DNA from: Dehalococcoidia bacterium UBA2160
GTDB taxonomy: Bacteria > Chloroflexota > Dehalococcoidia > Lucifugimonadales > UBA1123
DNA length: 48,203 nucleotides
Direction: 5' to 3'
NCBI GenBank assembly: GCA_002328865.1
Contig: DCWO01000073.1
Span: 1-48,203 of the forward strand
Shown: positions 41,364-48,203 of the stretch, piece after piece
How the letters are laid out: every line of letters begins with the position of its first letter
How positions within the stretch are numbered: position 1 is the stretch's first letter
Notes under the pieces: generated by a model
The model's input: only the letters and a program-made list of their open reading frames with translations
What the model was told of the DNA's origin: nothing
Database searches by the model: none
Program-made: the position numbers and the translations under genes

Positions 41364-41699
41364 GTGCGGTCTCCTTGCCGGTTGGCGATTTTGGGAAGCG
41401 TACCAGCGGAGGGCGAGGTCGGACAACCCTCGCGGACGATTATAGAACCTGATAAGAGGCGGCACGTGTGTGCGAGGCACAATGACGTTGCAAGGGGAAG
41501 ATCGAGCGCTGGCCAGGCCACATCGGGAAGCAACTCAATATTGAATACCGGACAGATGGGACATCCGAGGTTTCTCAAACGAAATCTTGTACGTAGCCCG
41601 CGAAACATGTTGCTCGGCATTGGTGCTTGTTGTGCGTAGTTGGAGCGATGGAGGGCGCCGGGGATGTCAAATGCTGCGCCTAATATCAGTGGGCCGGCG
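41364..41699 (-). promoter_or_regulatory. Intergenic region with candidate M42 -10 box
   Basis: The 336-base gap between the M42 gene and the FlaF/G-like gene holds no gene I can support. On the minus strand TATAAT is at 41439-41444; the -35 region at 16-18 bases is poor, so this is a weak call. Confidence 0.3.
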
Positions 41700-42866
41700 T
41701 TACTGAGGAGTGTTCGCAATGCCCTGCGGATCCGCGTTGGCGGCCGTCAGCGAGAAGCTGTTGACATATGCCCTGTCCATGTCATATTTGTAAACTGCCG
41801 CATCAACCACATCCACTACCCAGATGTTTCGGCCGTCCGTCGTCACCCCCGTCGGATCGGTGTTGGCTGCCGTCAGCGAGAGTTCGGAGATTGACGTACC
41901 AGTGAGATCGTACTTATAGAGCAAAGCGTCGCTCGCGTCGGCAACCCAGATGTAGGTTCCGTCCGTCGCGACTCCAACGGCGTCCTTGTTTTGTGCGGCG
42001 AGCGAGAATTTAGATAGGTAGACCCCGTCCATATCGTATTTAAACGCCTTGGGGTCGCTCGCATCCACTACTCTGATAGAAGTTCCGTCGGTTGTAATTC
42101 CCGAAGTATCGGAGTTGAACGCATCCAGGGTCGCAGTTGCCGACAGCGAGAAATCCGACGTGTACTTGTACGTCTGATCGTCTATCAGGTCAGCGGTCCA
42201 GAATAACGATGAACTCGCGGTGATGCCCATCGCGTTGGCGTTCGCCGCGTCCAACGACTCGGCGCCCAGGAATGTTCCGTCCATCTCATACCGGTAGACA
42301 AGGCCGTCCGTCGCATCGATGACGTAGAGGATGGGCGGAAGGATTCTGACTATCACTTTAGTCACGATGCCACTGGGCGTGACGAGCGTGACCCGGTCGT
42401 ACGTGTTGGTCACAACCGACGGGGACGGATTCGCCACGATGACCATCTCCTCGCCGGGGTTGAATACGCCGGGCTCCACGATTTCGGCCGTCGACGAAGC
42501 GACGTTCAGGTATATTCCTTGGACGGCCCAAGCGCCAGCGGCCGGCGGTGTCGTCGAACTGTAGGTGAGGTAGACCACGTCGATGCCAGGGGATTCCTGG
42601 ACCTCGAAGATGAGGTCCCAGTCGTCGAACATTCCCAGCGACTCACTGCCGTCGTTGGTGAGTGTGACCTGCACGGTCGAGCTTGCGGTGACTTCGAGTC
42701 CGAATGGGCTGGTTACGCGGGTGTCCGCCTGCTCCTCGATCCTGCCTTGCTGGTCAACCCAACCCGTCGTGACGTCGCCGAAAGTTTCGATCAACGAATC
42801 GCCGACGGTGAGCACCACCGCCGCCATGATCGCTACGCTTATCATGAAAGTTATGACTACGTGCAC
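41700..42866 (-). CDS. Archaellum FlaF/FlaG-like stem fused to a five-repeat beta-propeller
   Basis: This 388-residue protein begins with a type IV pilin/archaellin-like hydrophobic helix (MHVVITFMISVAIMAAVVLTV). A beta-rich domain to about residue 178 follows, with the pattern seen in archaeal FlaF/FlaG stator proteins: VTLTNDGSESLGMFDDWDL, VFNPGEEMVIV and YDRVTLVTPSGIVTKV. Residues 179-388 are exactly five 42-residue repeats (IWVVDASD..YKYDMDGTY..SFSLTAANTDP.GVTTDGT). The protein should be anchored by its helix and stand outside the membrane. The start is GTG 42866 right after a TAA, with no clear ribosome site; ATG at residue 8 is an alternative. No other archaellum gene is in the window. 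Confidence 0.65.
   Translation of the reverse strand: MHVVITFMISVAIMAAVVLTVGDSLIETFGDVTTGWVDQQGRIEEQADTRVTSPFGLEVTASSTVQVTLTNDGSESLGMFDDWDLIFEVQESPGIDVVYLTYSSTTPPAAGAWAVQGIYLNVASSTAEIVEPGVFNPGEEMVIVANPSPSVVTNTYDRVTLVTPSGIVTKVIVRILPPILYVIDATDGLVYRYEMDGTFLGAESLDAANANAMGITASSSLFWTADLIDDQTYKYTSDFSLSATATLDAFNSDTSGITTDGTSIRVVDASDPKAFKYDMDGVYLSKFSLAAQNKDAVGVATDGTYIWVADASDALLYKYDLTGTSISELSLTAANTDPTGVTTDGRNIWVVDVVDAAVYKYDMDRAYVNSFSLTAANADPQGIANTPQ
41703..42332 (-). repeat. Five 126-bp in-gene repeats
   Basis: The C-terminal half of the FlaF/G-like gene is five units of 42 codons with no linker bases. Units 3-5 are the most alike; units 1 and 2 have drifted. The last unit lacks the final strand, as if the series was cut. 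Confidence 0.75.
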
Positions 42867-43158
42867 TTAAGACCGTCCGTGTCGAAAGGTTCGTGTCGCG
42901 ATCGAATCGGGACACTGGTTTGCATGAAGACTGGGCCCGCCCGATGACCGGCGTCGAACTTGCCCCTCTCTGTACTTCACGTTAACAAAGTGTGCGGTCA
43001 AACGTGCCGTGGCTGACACTAGTCTAGAGCGTGGGCAGCACCGACTCGCGCCGCGTGATGCACGCCACGGCAAGGCGCGCCCAAATTCGGCTATGATGTT
43101 TGGACGGTCGATTTCGAGCGACATATTGCGCTCACCTGCACCAGCATCCGGAGGACCG

Positions 43159-45183
43159 ATGAACCCAGGGGACATCCTCGTCGTACAGCTCAGCGGCGGA
43201 CCCGGTTTGGGCCGATGCGTCGACATGGACACGCAACGCGTTCGCATCGCCATCGGCAGGAACCGCGAGGCGCGATTGCCGTTCGCTCGGGTGCTGCTGG
43301 AGACCGGCCTGTCCGCGAGCAGCCACGATGAGGTGGAGGCGTTGACCCAAGAGGCGGAGGCGGTTGCGGCGCGCGTGGACCTCGAAGAACTCTGGGACAT
43401 CGTGTGCGACGACGAGGGGACGATGTCTCTCTCCGACGTCGCCGAGCTCTACTGGAGCACGGCTCCGACACCGGGTCAGATCGTCGGCTTGCTATTGCAC
43501 TTGTCCCGCGACGACCTTCGGTTTGCGAAAGAAGGCGCCGAATACGCGGCCAGGTCTCGGGAAGAGGTTGCCGAGATGTTGGCCCGAAGGCTGCGACGCG
43601 AGCGCAACCGCATCGAGGGCGAGGAGCTGGCGAGCGAGCTTGGATCAGGCAAGATGCCCGACGAGCCGAGCGCTCACCAGACGAACCTGCTCGAACAGCT
43701 TCGCGGACTGGTCCTCTACGGCGACGACTACACCAGGGCCGGGGCCGCGAAGAAGTTCCTCCAGTCCTTCGCACCCGGCGCGCGCGACCCTCGGCGAGCG
43801 GCTTATGTGGCGCTGACAACGGTCGGATTCATCGACGAGGACGAGTGCCTGGACCTGGAGCGGGCGTCGATCCCCGTCGAGTTCGACGACGCCGTTGTCG
43901 CCGAGGCCAATGCCCTGGTGATCGCGCCTCCGCTCGAGACTCCCGGTCGCCGAGACCTCACCCACCTGGAGGTCGTCACCATCGACGACAAGGGCACGCG
44001 TGACCGCGACGACGGGCTGTCGATCGAGGTCACGGAGGCTGACGACGGGTCCGGCGACGTGTATAAGGTCGGCATTCACATCACCGACGCCGGCTCGGTG
44101 GTCGAACGCGAGTCAGCCCTCGACGTCGAGGCCGACAGACGAATGTCCACCCTGTACCTGCCCGAGCGCACGATCTCGATGCTGCCCCCGTCTGTCAGCG
44201 CCGACAAAGGGAGCCTGAATCCAGGGCTGCAACGCGCGGCCCTGAGCGTGTTGGCCCGCCTGGATTCGGAAGGCAAAGTGCTGGACTGGGAGGTCGCGAG
44301 TTCGGTGGTCGAAAGCCGAGCGGCGCTTCCGTACGAGGAGGTCGACGCGGCGCTGACGGACCCGGACGCCCCGATGCACGAGTCGCTGACGGCGCTGGAG
44401 GCCCTGTCGAGAGCACTGCGCGCTCAACGGGAGTCGGCGGGCGCGTTGAACCTCGAACGGGACGAACTCTCCATCAAAGTGTCGCCGGACGGCGATATAT
44501 CCGTCCGAGTCGTGGCACGCGCCGCCCCGGCACGGAGCATGGTGGCCGAGTACATGATCCTGTGCAACTCGCTGCTGGCCGACTACTGCAAGCAGAACAA
44601 ACTGCCCGCGCCGTACCGGTCACAGAAGGCTCCTGACGTCCGCGACGTGATCGCCCAGACGCCCGAGGGGCCACTGCGTTGGTATACGATCGTTCGCAAA
44701 ATGGCGCCCGCGACGATCAACACCGAACCCGGCGCCCACGGCGGCCTCGGTGTGCCCGCGTACATACAGGCCTCGTCGCCGCTGCGGCGCTACCCCGACC
44801 TCGTGGTCCAGCGACAGATCTCGCACTTCCTGGGAACTGGCGAGCATCTGTACGACGACGAAGCCATCGCATCGGTGGCGCAGCGGGCGGACGTTCAGAT
44901 CCGCGAGCTCGGGCGGCTCGAAGAGCAGCGGCGGACCTACTGGCTGCTCAAATATCTCGACCGCCAAAGGCGTGAGCTAGAGGAGATGGGCGAGGAAAGC
45001 CTGTTCGATGCAATGGTCCTGGAGAACGCCCAGAGCCGCTCGGGTTCGCTGGAGCTCAACGACTACCCGTTCCGAGTGCGCGCCGCGTTGCCCAGCACAG
45101 CCGCTCCCGGAGAGACCGTGACCTTGCGACTACACGGCGTCGATCTGTGGCGACGAGTGGGTCAGTTCGTGGTTGCGCAGTAG
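43159..45183 (+). CDS. RNase II/RNase R family 3'-5' exoribonuclease
   Basis: This 674-residue RNA exonuclease has an RNB catalytic domain from about residue 265 to 600. LEVVTIDDKGTRDRDDGLSIEV (about 270-291) carries the aspartates that hold magnesium, and YIQASSPLRRYPDLVVQRQ is the RNB core near the C-terminus with the nucleobase-binding arginines. The N-terminal 200 residues are helical and do not show two clear cold-shock domains, so it is closer to RNase II-like proteins of plastids and cyanobacteria than to RNase R. ATG 43159 is fixed by GGAGGA; the open frame to 43009 has no other site. It is a lone gene. Confidence 0.9.
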   Translation: MNPGDILVVQLSGGPGLGRCVDMDTQRVRIAIGRNREARLPFARVLLETGLSASSHDEVEALTQEAEAVAARVDLEELWDIVCDDEGTMSLSDVAELYWSTAPTPGQIVGLLLHLSRDDLRFAKEGAEYAARSREEVAEMLARRLRRERNRIEGEELASELGSGKMPDEPSAHQTNLLEQLRGLVLYGDDYTRAGAAKKFLQSFAPGARDPRRAAYVALTTVGFIDEDECLDLERASIPVEFDDAVVAEANALVIAPPLETPGRRDLTHLEVVTIDDKGTRDRDDGLSIEVTEADDGSGDVYKVGIHITDAGSVVERESALDVEADRRMSTLYLPERTISMLPPSVSADKGSLNPGLQRAALSVLARLDSEGKVLDWEVASSVVESRAALPYEEVDAALTDPDAPMHESLTALEALSRALRAQRESAGALNLERDELSIKVSPDGDISVRVVARAAPARSMVAEYMILCNSLLADYCKQNKLPAPYRSQKAPDVRDVIAQTPEGPLRWYTIVRKMAPATINTEPGAHGGLGVPAYIQASSPLRRYPDLVVQRQISHFLGTGEHLYDDEAIASVAQRADVQIRELGRLEEQRRTYWLLKYLDRQRRELEEMGEESLFDAMVLENAQSRSGSLELNDYPFRVRAALPSTAAPGETVTLRLHGVDLWRRVGQFVVAQ

Positions 45184-45191
45184 GCATACGC

Positions 45192-45222
45192 CATCCTGAG
45201 CCAGCAAGCGAAGGATCTGGCC
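45192..45222. repeat. Hairpin-type dispersed repeat, copy A3
   Basis: A single arm (catcctgagc ... gcgaaggatctggcc) with the stem ATCCT (45193-45197) / AGGAT (45212-45216). It lies in the gap between the RNB gene and the convergent protease gene and is related to the elements at 1-79 and 39072-39171. Confidence 0.55.
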
Positions 45223-45306
45223 AACGACACACCTGTCTCACTGCCAAAGGCTAGATGCTTCGTTTCAGTCAGCATGGCGTCGGGCGAACACGCCGGTGGC
45301 CTGGGT

Positions 45307-47433
45307 CTACTGGCCCAGCCTGCTCCTCGCGTCACTCCACCTCGATCGCACAACACGCTTGCGTCGAAGCACGGTCGCGACGACGATCGCCATCGCCAGC
45401 CAGGCGGCGACAAGGCCGGATGCCGAGAGCGAAGGCACTGGCTGTGGCGCCGGCACGAGGCTCTGTCCGGCCAAGGCGCCGTTCACGCGTCCCGACCCGA
45501 ACGTGTTGTCCGGTCCCGGATCGCCCAGGTCGATCGCTGTGTCGACGATCGCCGCTCTTAGGGTGCTTCGGTCCGCAGCCGGATTGTCTCCCGATTCGCC
45601 CGCCTGAAGCGCGGGCTGGAGTTCGAGGAGCAGCGCCGCAAGCGCAGCCACGTGAGGCGCTGACGCGGACGTTCCGAAGAAGCTGGACGAGAATCCTCCC
45701 GAACCGGTCACCGACACGCCGTCCACAGCCGATACGTCCGGTTTCAGAGCGCCGTTGTTGGTCGGCCCGCGACTGGAGAACGATTCGATTGTGTCGAGGC
45801 CCGAGTCTGACGCGTTGATCGCCCCGACCGAGACGACGCCTCCTCCGGCGTCTCCCTGAGCGGGCACGCTGCTGCTCAGCGTGTTGAAGTTCAGCTTCGA
45901 GCCGTCGGGGCACGAGACGCCCCCGAAAACGAACATCTCGATGGTCTTCGGACTGGCGAGATTCGCGGAGTTCTGGGCGAGTATCTCGTAGGTTCTCTTG
46001 ACGCCTGAGGTGTTCGTAAAGGCAACTGTCTCGAGCGGGTCCAACGTCACACCTGGATTATCGGTGATCCCGGACGCCACGACGACCCCCGTCACACCGT
46101 CGCGCACAAATATGTCGTAGTCGTTCGCGGCCGCGCCAAACGTGTCGTCCCAGGAGAGAAAGACTGTCGCCGTCCAGCCGTTGAACAGGTCGATGTAATT
46201 CGAGACGCCCGGACCGAACGCCCTGCAATCGGTGGTGTCAGCCGTCTGCTCGAACCGATGCAGGGCGCCGCCTAACCCTACCAGCGCCGTGCCGTCCTGA
46301 CCTGAATCGGTGAATGGCTCTTGGTAATGTCGTTGCGCATGGTTTCCCACCGACGTGTAGTAACCCCGAATCGGATTGGCAAGCAGGTTCAACATGGCGG
46401 CCGTATTGGCCGATATCGAACTCGACTGATCGTAGGCCAGGCCGAACCATGCGATGTCGTCGATCACGATGTCGCTGGTCGCGGCCAAGTAGGCGACTGC
46501 CGCGTTGAATTCGATGTCTGTCGCGAAGTTCGCGAAGCGCAGACTTGCACCCGGCGCAATGTCGTGCACGATCTCGAGCATCGCCGTGCCCTCGGCGCCG
46601 TTGCTCCCGCTGGAGAGCCCTGCCTCCAGGTCTCCGTCCGCCCGAAACGACACCGCGGCCACGCCGCCCGTCGTCGAAACGAGCTTACCGCCGCCGTCCC
46701 GGTTCAGCGCCGACGCCGGCAGGTCGCCCAACGCGAGGGCGTCGGCGATGCCGAAGATTCCGTCCGAAATCAAGCCGACCGTGACGCCCGCGCCTGACAC
46801 ACCCTGGCCGCTGCGAAGCTCATCAAAACTCAGCGCAGCGTCGCCCTCGGTGAGTTTCGATCCGGCGTTGGTGCGCCCGTAGATCGGCAACCGCACCGAG
46901 GCCACCGAATCTAGCATTTCGATGTCGCTGAGCCTGTCGACCGAGATCGTCAGTTGGACCAGCGCCCTCGACGCGTCTTCGATCTCGATGACCGCGCCCG
47001 ACGCTTCCAGGTCGGCCATCGCAGACGGTCCGGGTCGAGCCAAGCGCACGTAAAGCTGCACCCGGCCGGCATCGTCCATCCGCAACAAGCCGCCGTCAAG
47101 CATGGCTTGTACCTGGGCGTCACCCGTCGTAGGGCCTGAGATCGAGGCTGCCCGCCCTCGGCGCAATCGGGAGCCGTACTCGGCCAGCAATGCGACGTTC
47201 GACGAGAACTTCGCATGCTTGACGGGCGCCGGCAATGTCGGCGAGGTGGTGGTCGCGGTCTGAGCGTGGGCTGGTCCAGCGGTCAAGGCGAGAGGCCCAC
47301 CAACCCAACTCACCACTGCAACAACCGCGGCGATGGCGACCAGCGCCAGCGCTCGACTAAAGTTCTTTCGGCCGGGATCGATCGGTATGTTCGCCGTCTC
47401 CTCGAGATGATGCGTCGCCCGAATGACGCCCAA
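45307..47433 (-). CDS. Membrane-anchored S8-like serine protease with Glu at the His position
   Basis: This 708-residue exported protein has a signal or anchor (SRALALVAIAAVVAVVSWVGG, cut likely after AHA at 55-57), a subtilisin-like domain and a C-terminal membrane helix followed by Arg/Lys (LVAAWLAMAIVVATVLRRKR). Catalytic positions: D224 in VGLISDG and S589 in FGTSASAPH. Where subtilisins have GHGT, this has GAEGTAMLEIVHDIAPGA, so Glu (E281) replaces His, perhaps acting like the Glu of sedolisins. An inserted beta domain (about 340-540) lies before SFSSRGPTNNG. The start is probably TTG 47433, with GGAG twelve bases upstream. Substrate unknown. Confidence 0.8.
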   Translation of the reverse strand: MGVIRATHHLEETANIPIDPGRKNFSRALALVAIAAVVAVVSWVGGPLALTAGPAHAQTATTTSPTLPAPVKHAKFSSNVALLAEYGSRLRRGRAASISGPTTGDAQVQAMLDGGLLRMDDAGRVQLYVRLARPGPSAMADLEASGAVIEIEDASRALVQLTISVDRLSDIEMLDSVASVRLPIYGRTNAGSKLTEGDAALSFDELRSGQGVSGAGVTVGLISDGIFGIADALALGDLPASALNRDGGGKLVSTTGGVAAVSFRADGDLEAGLSSGSNGAEGTAMLEIVHDIAPGASLRFANFATDIEFNAAVAYLAATSDIVIDDIAWFGLAYDQSSSISANTAAMLNLLANPIRGYYTSVGNHAQRHYQEPFTDSGQDGTALVGLGGALHRFEQTADTTDCRAFGPGVSNYIDLFNGWTATVFLSWDDTFGAAANDYDIFVRDGVTGVVVASGITDNPGVTLDPLETVAFTNTSGVKRTYEILAQNSANLASPKTIEMFVFGGVSCPDGSKLNFNTLSSSVPAQGDAGGGVVSVGAINASDSGLDTIESFSSRGPTNNGALKPDVSAVDGVSVTGSGGFSSSFFGTSASAPHVAALAALLLELQPALQAGESGDNPAADRSTLRAAIVDTAIDLGDPGPDNTFGSGRVNGALAGQSLVPAPQPVPSLSASGLVAAWLAMAIVVATVLRRKRVVRSRWSDARSRLGQ

Positions 47434-47550
47434 GCATCGATTCTACTCCACAAATCGGTCGTCATAAACCACGGATCGACGCAGGTTGCGTGAGCCATGT
47501 GACGAAACAAAAGTCTCGGCGCCGCACGCTACTCGATCTCCGTCATCCTG

Positions 47551-47579
47551 TGGACATGAATCGGACCTTTGGATATAAT
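47551..47579 (+). promoter_or_regulatory. Near-consensus promoter of the tRNA pair
   Basis: TGGACA (47551-47556), exactly 17 bases, then perfect TATAAT (47574-47579). The start should be near 47586, about 52 bases ahead of the tRNA-Leu. Confidence 0.8.
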
Positions 47580-47637
47580 GAAGTCGGTGCCCGAGTCTGT
47601 GAATGCAGGCGTTCCCTCACGCGTTCACGGCCATCGT

Positions 47638-47725
47638 GCCGAGGTGGTGGAATTGGTAGACACGCAGCGTTGAGGGCGCTGTGGCCTAACAGGCTGTAGG
47701 AGTTCGAGTCTCCTCCTCGGCACCA
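47638..47725 (+). tRNA. tRNA-Leu (GAG), CCA encoded
   Basis: The acceptor stem GCCGAGG pairs with CCTCGGC (47715-47721), followed by A and an encoded CCA. The anticodon stem CAGCG/CGCTG holds loop TTGAGGG, anticodon GAG. The long variable arm (ggcctaacaggctgtagg region) and GTTCGAGTC T-loop are typical of leucine tRNA. Confidence 0.95.
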
Positions 47726-47754
47726 ACCATCGCTCGCTGTATGGGCAATAACGG

Positions 47755-47828
47755 GGCGACGTAGCCAAGCGGTCTAAGGCGGAGGTCTGCAAAACCTCTA
47801 TTCGGCGGTTCGAATCCGCCCGTCGCCT
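47755..47828 (+). tRNA. tRNA-Cys (GCA)
   Basis: The acceptor stem GGCGACG pairs with CGTCGCC (47821-47827). The anticodon stem GAGGT/ACCTC holds loop CTGCAAA, anticodon GCA, and discriminator base U73 suits cysteine. CCA is not encoded. It lies 29 bases after tRNA-Leu, probably on one transcript. Confidence 0.95.
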
Positions 47829-47848
47829 TTCCTTACTAGCTTCAGAAT

Positions 47849-47877
47849 AGCCTCTCGGGCCAATCCGAGGGGCTTTT
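47849..47877 (+). terminator. Terminator of the tRNA operon
   Basis: AGCCTCTCGG (47849-47858) pairs with CCGAGGGGCT (47865-47874), with one G-U pair and six loop bases, followed by TTT. It closes the tRNA-Leu/tRNA-Cys unit. Confidence 0.8.
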
Positions 47878-47888
47878 CATTTGATGAG

Positions 47889-47910
47889 TTGCCCACTATT
47901 TGCCCACTAT
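47889..47910. repeat. Tandem 11-bp direct repeat beside tRNA-Cys
   Basis: TTGCCCACTAT occurs twice with no gap (47889-47899 and 47900-47910), 60 bases after the tRNA-Cys gene and just past its terminator. Such short direct repeats next to a tRNA can be arm or core sites of an integrated element, but no integrase is visible. The remaining bases to 48203 show no gene I can support. Confidence 0.45.
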
Positions 47911-48203
47911 CAATTTCTAAACGTGTGGCTGTTTGCGACGTGGACACCACTGACATCTGCACAGATGTCATGCCCGGATTCGTCTCACGATGTAAGCGAA
48001 TGAGACTGCGACACCACGCGCCCCTCTCACGTCAACTTACTCAGCATTACGAACGGGCCGCGACCACACCGTAGAACTGCCACCCCTCACGTCGCGAGGT
48101 GATCGTGCCTGCTTACTCATTCGGTTGCGCGTGCGAAAGTTCTGACGCGCTCACGTTCCAATAATTGGCCATGATTCTCTTCCGCACTATCTTTCCCTTG
48201 CAT

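Noticed and set aside
41703..42332. 126-bp periodicity that could suggest an array
   Set aside because: The repeats stay in frame and encode a beta-propeller; the unit length is exactly 42 codons.
48113..48203. Possible 3' end of a leftward gene at the right edge
   Set aside because: Two frames stay open on the minus strand to stops at 48113 and 48117; with under 30 codons and no motif I cannot tell either from chance.

Overview
The window is GC-rich bacterial chromosome. Genes lie on both strands in short operons with small gaps. The gene mix suggests an uncultured Chloroflexota bacterium, possibly SAR202/Dehalococcoidia-like. The pointers are a pair of odd thiamine-diphosphate enzymes, a deacetylase-type amidohydrolase, an alpha/beta hydrolase with a LuxR tail, DinB-fold proteins, a NirK-like copper protein, an archaellum FlaF/FlaG-like stem and hairpin-type intergenic repeats. 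That placement is inference; no rRNA or ribosomal protein gene is present. Many genes appear to start at TTG or GTG, and apt appears to start at ATC.

Layout. 1-339: no gene, only a remnant of a hairpin repeat. 340-5007 (minus): a five-gene phosphonate operon, read right to left: PEP mutase fused to a nucleotidyltransferase, split phosphonopyruvate decarboxylase (two genes), a PhnW-like aminotransferase, and a second nucleotidyltransferase. Together they could convert PEP to phosphonopyruvate, phosphonoacetaldehyde, 2-aminoethylphosphonate and a nucleotide-activated form suited to decorating a lipid or glycan. 5473-10381 (plus): a deacetylase-like amidohydrolase and two paralogous TPP enzymes separated by repeats. 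10534-16590: TlpA-like thioredoxin, collagen-like protein, DHA2 efflux pump and RecQ. 16647-18540 (minus): ketopantoate reductase and two unknown genes. 18901-21267: apt, a DinB-like protein and a cytidylate-kinase-like protein ending at a perfect terminator.

21929-25547: a NirK-like copper nitrite reductase broken by two single-base frameshifts, then an oligopeptide-transporter ATPase pair (OppD/OppF type) without permeases, closed by a strong hairpin. 25581-33126: zinc-ribbon protein, nitroreductase, hydrolase-LuxR fusion, BenE-type transporter, a two-domain M14-like/GH88-like protein, a small ABM monooxygenase and a BNR beta-propeller. 33137-37123 (minus): mutL with a HAD gene, and gamma-glutamyltransferase. 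37256-40211 (plus): TPR lipoprotein, threonine dehydratase-like PLP enzyme, repeats and a second DinB-like protein. 40227-42866 (minus): M42 peptidase and a FlaF/FlaG-like stem fused to a five-repeat propeller. 43159-47433: an RNase II family exonuclease and a membrane-anchored S8-type protease whose histidine position reads glutamate. 47551-47877: a near-consensus promoter, tRNA-Leu(GAG), tRNA-Cys(GCA) and a terminator, followed by a tandem 11-bp repeat and about 290 bases with no convincing gene.

The strongest leads are the phosphonate locus, the AUC start of apt, the FlaF/G-propeller fusion, and two intergenic repeat families whose stems are conserved by pairing rather than by sequence.
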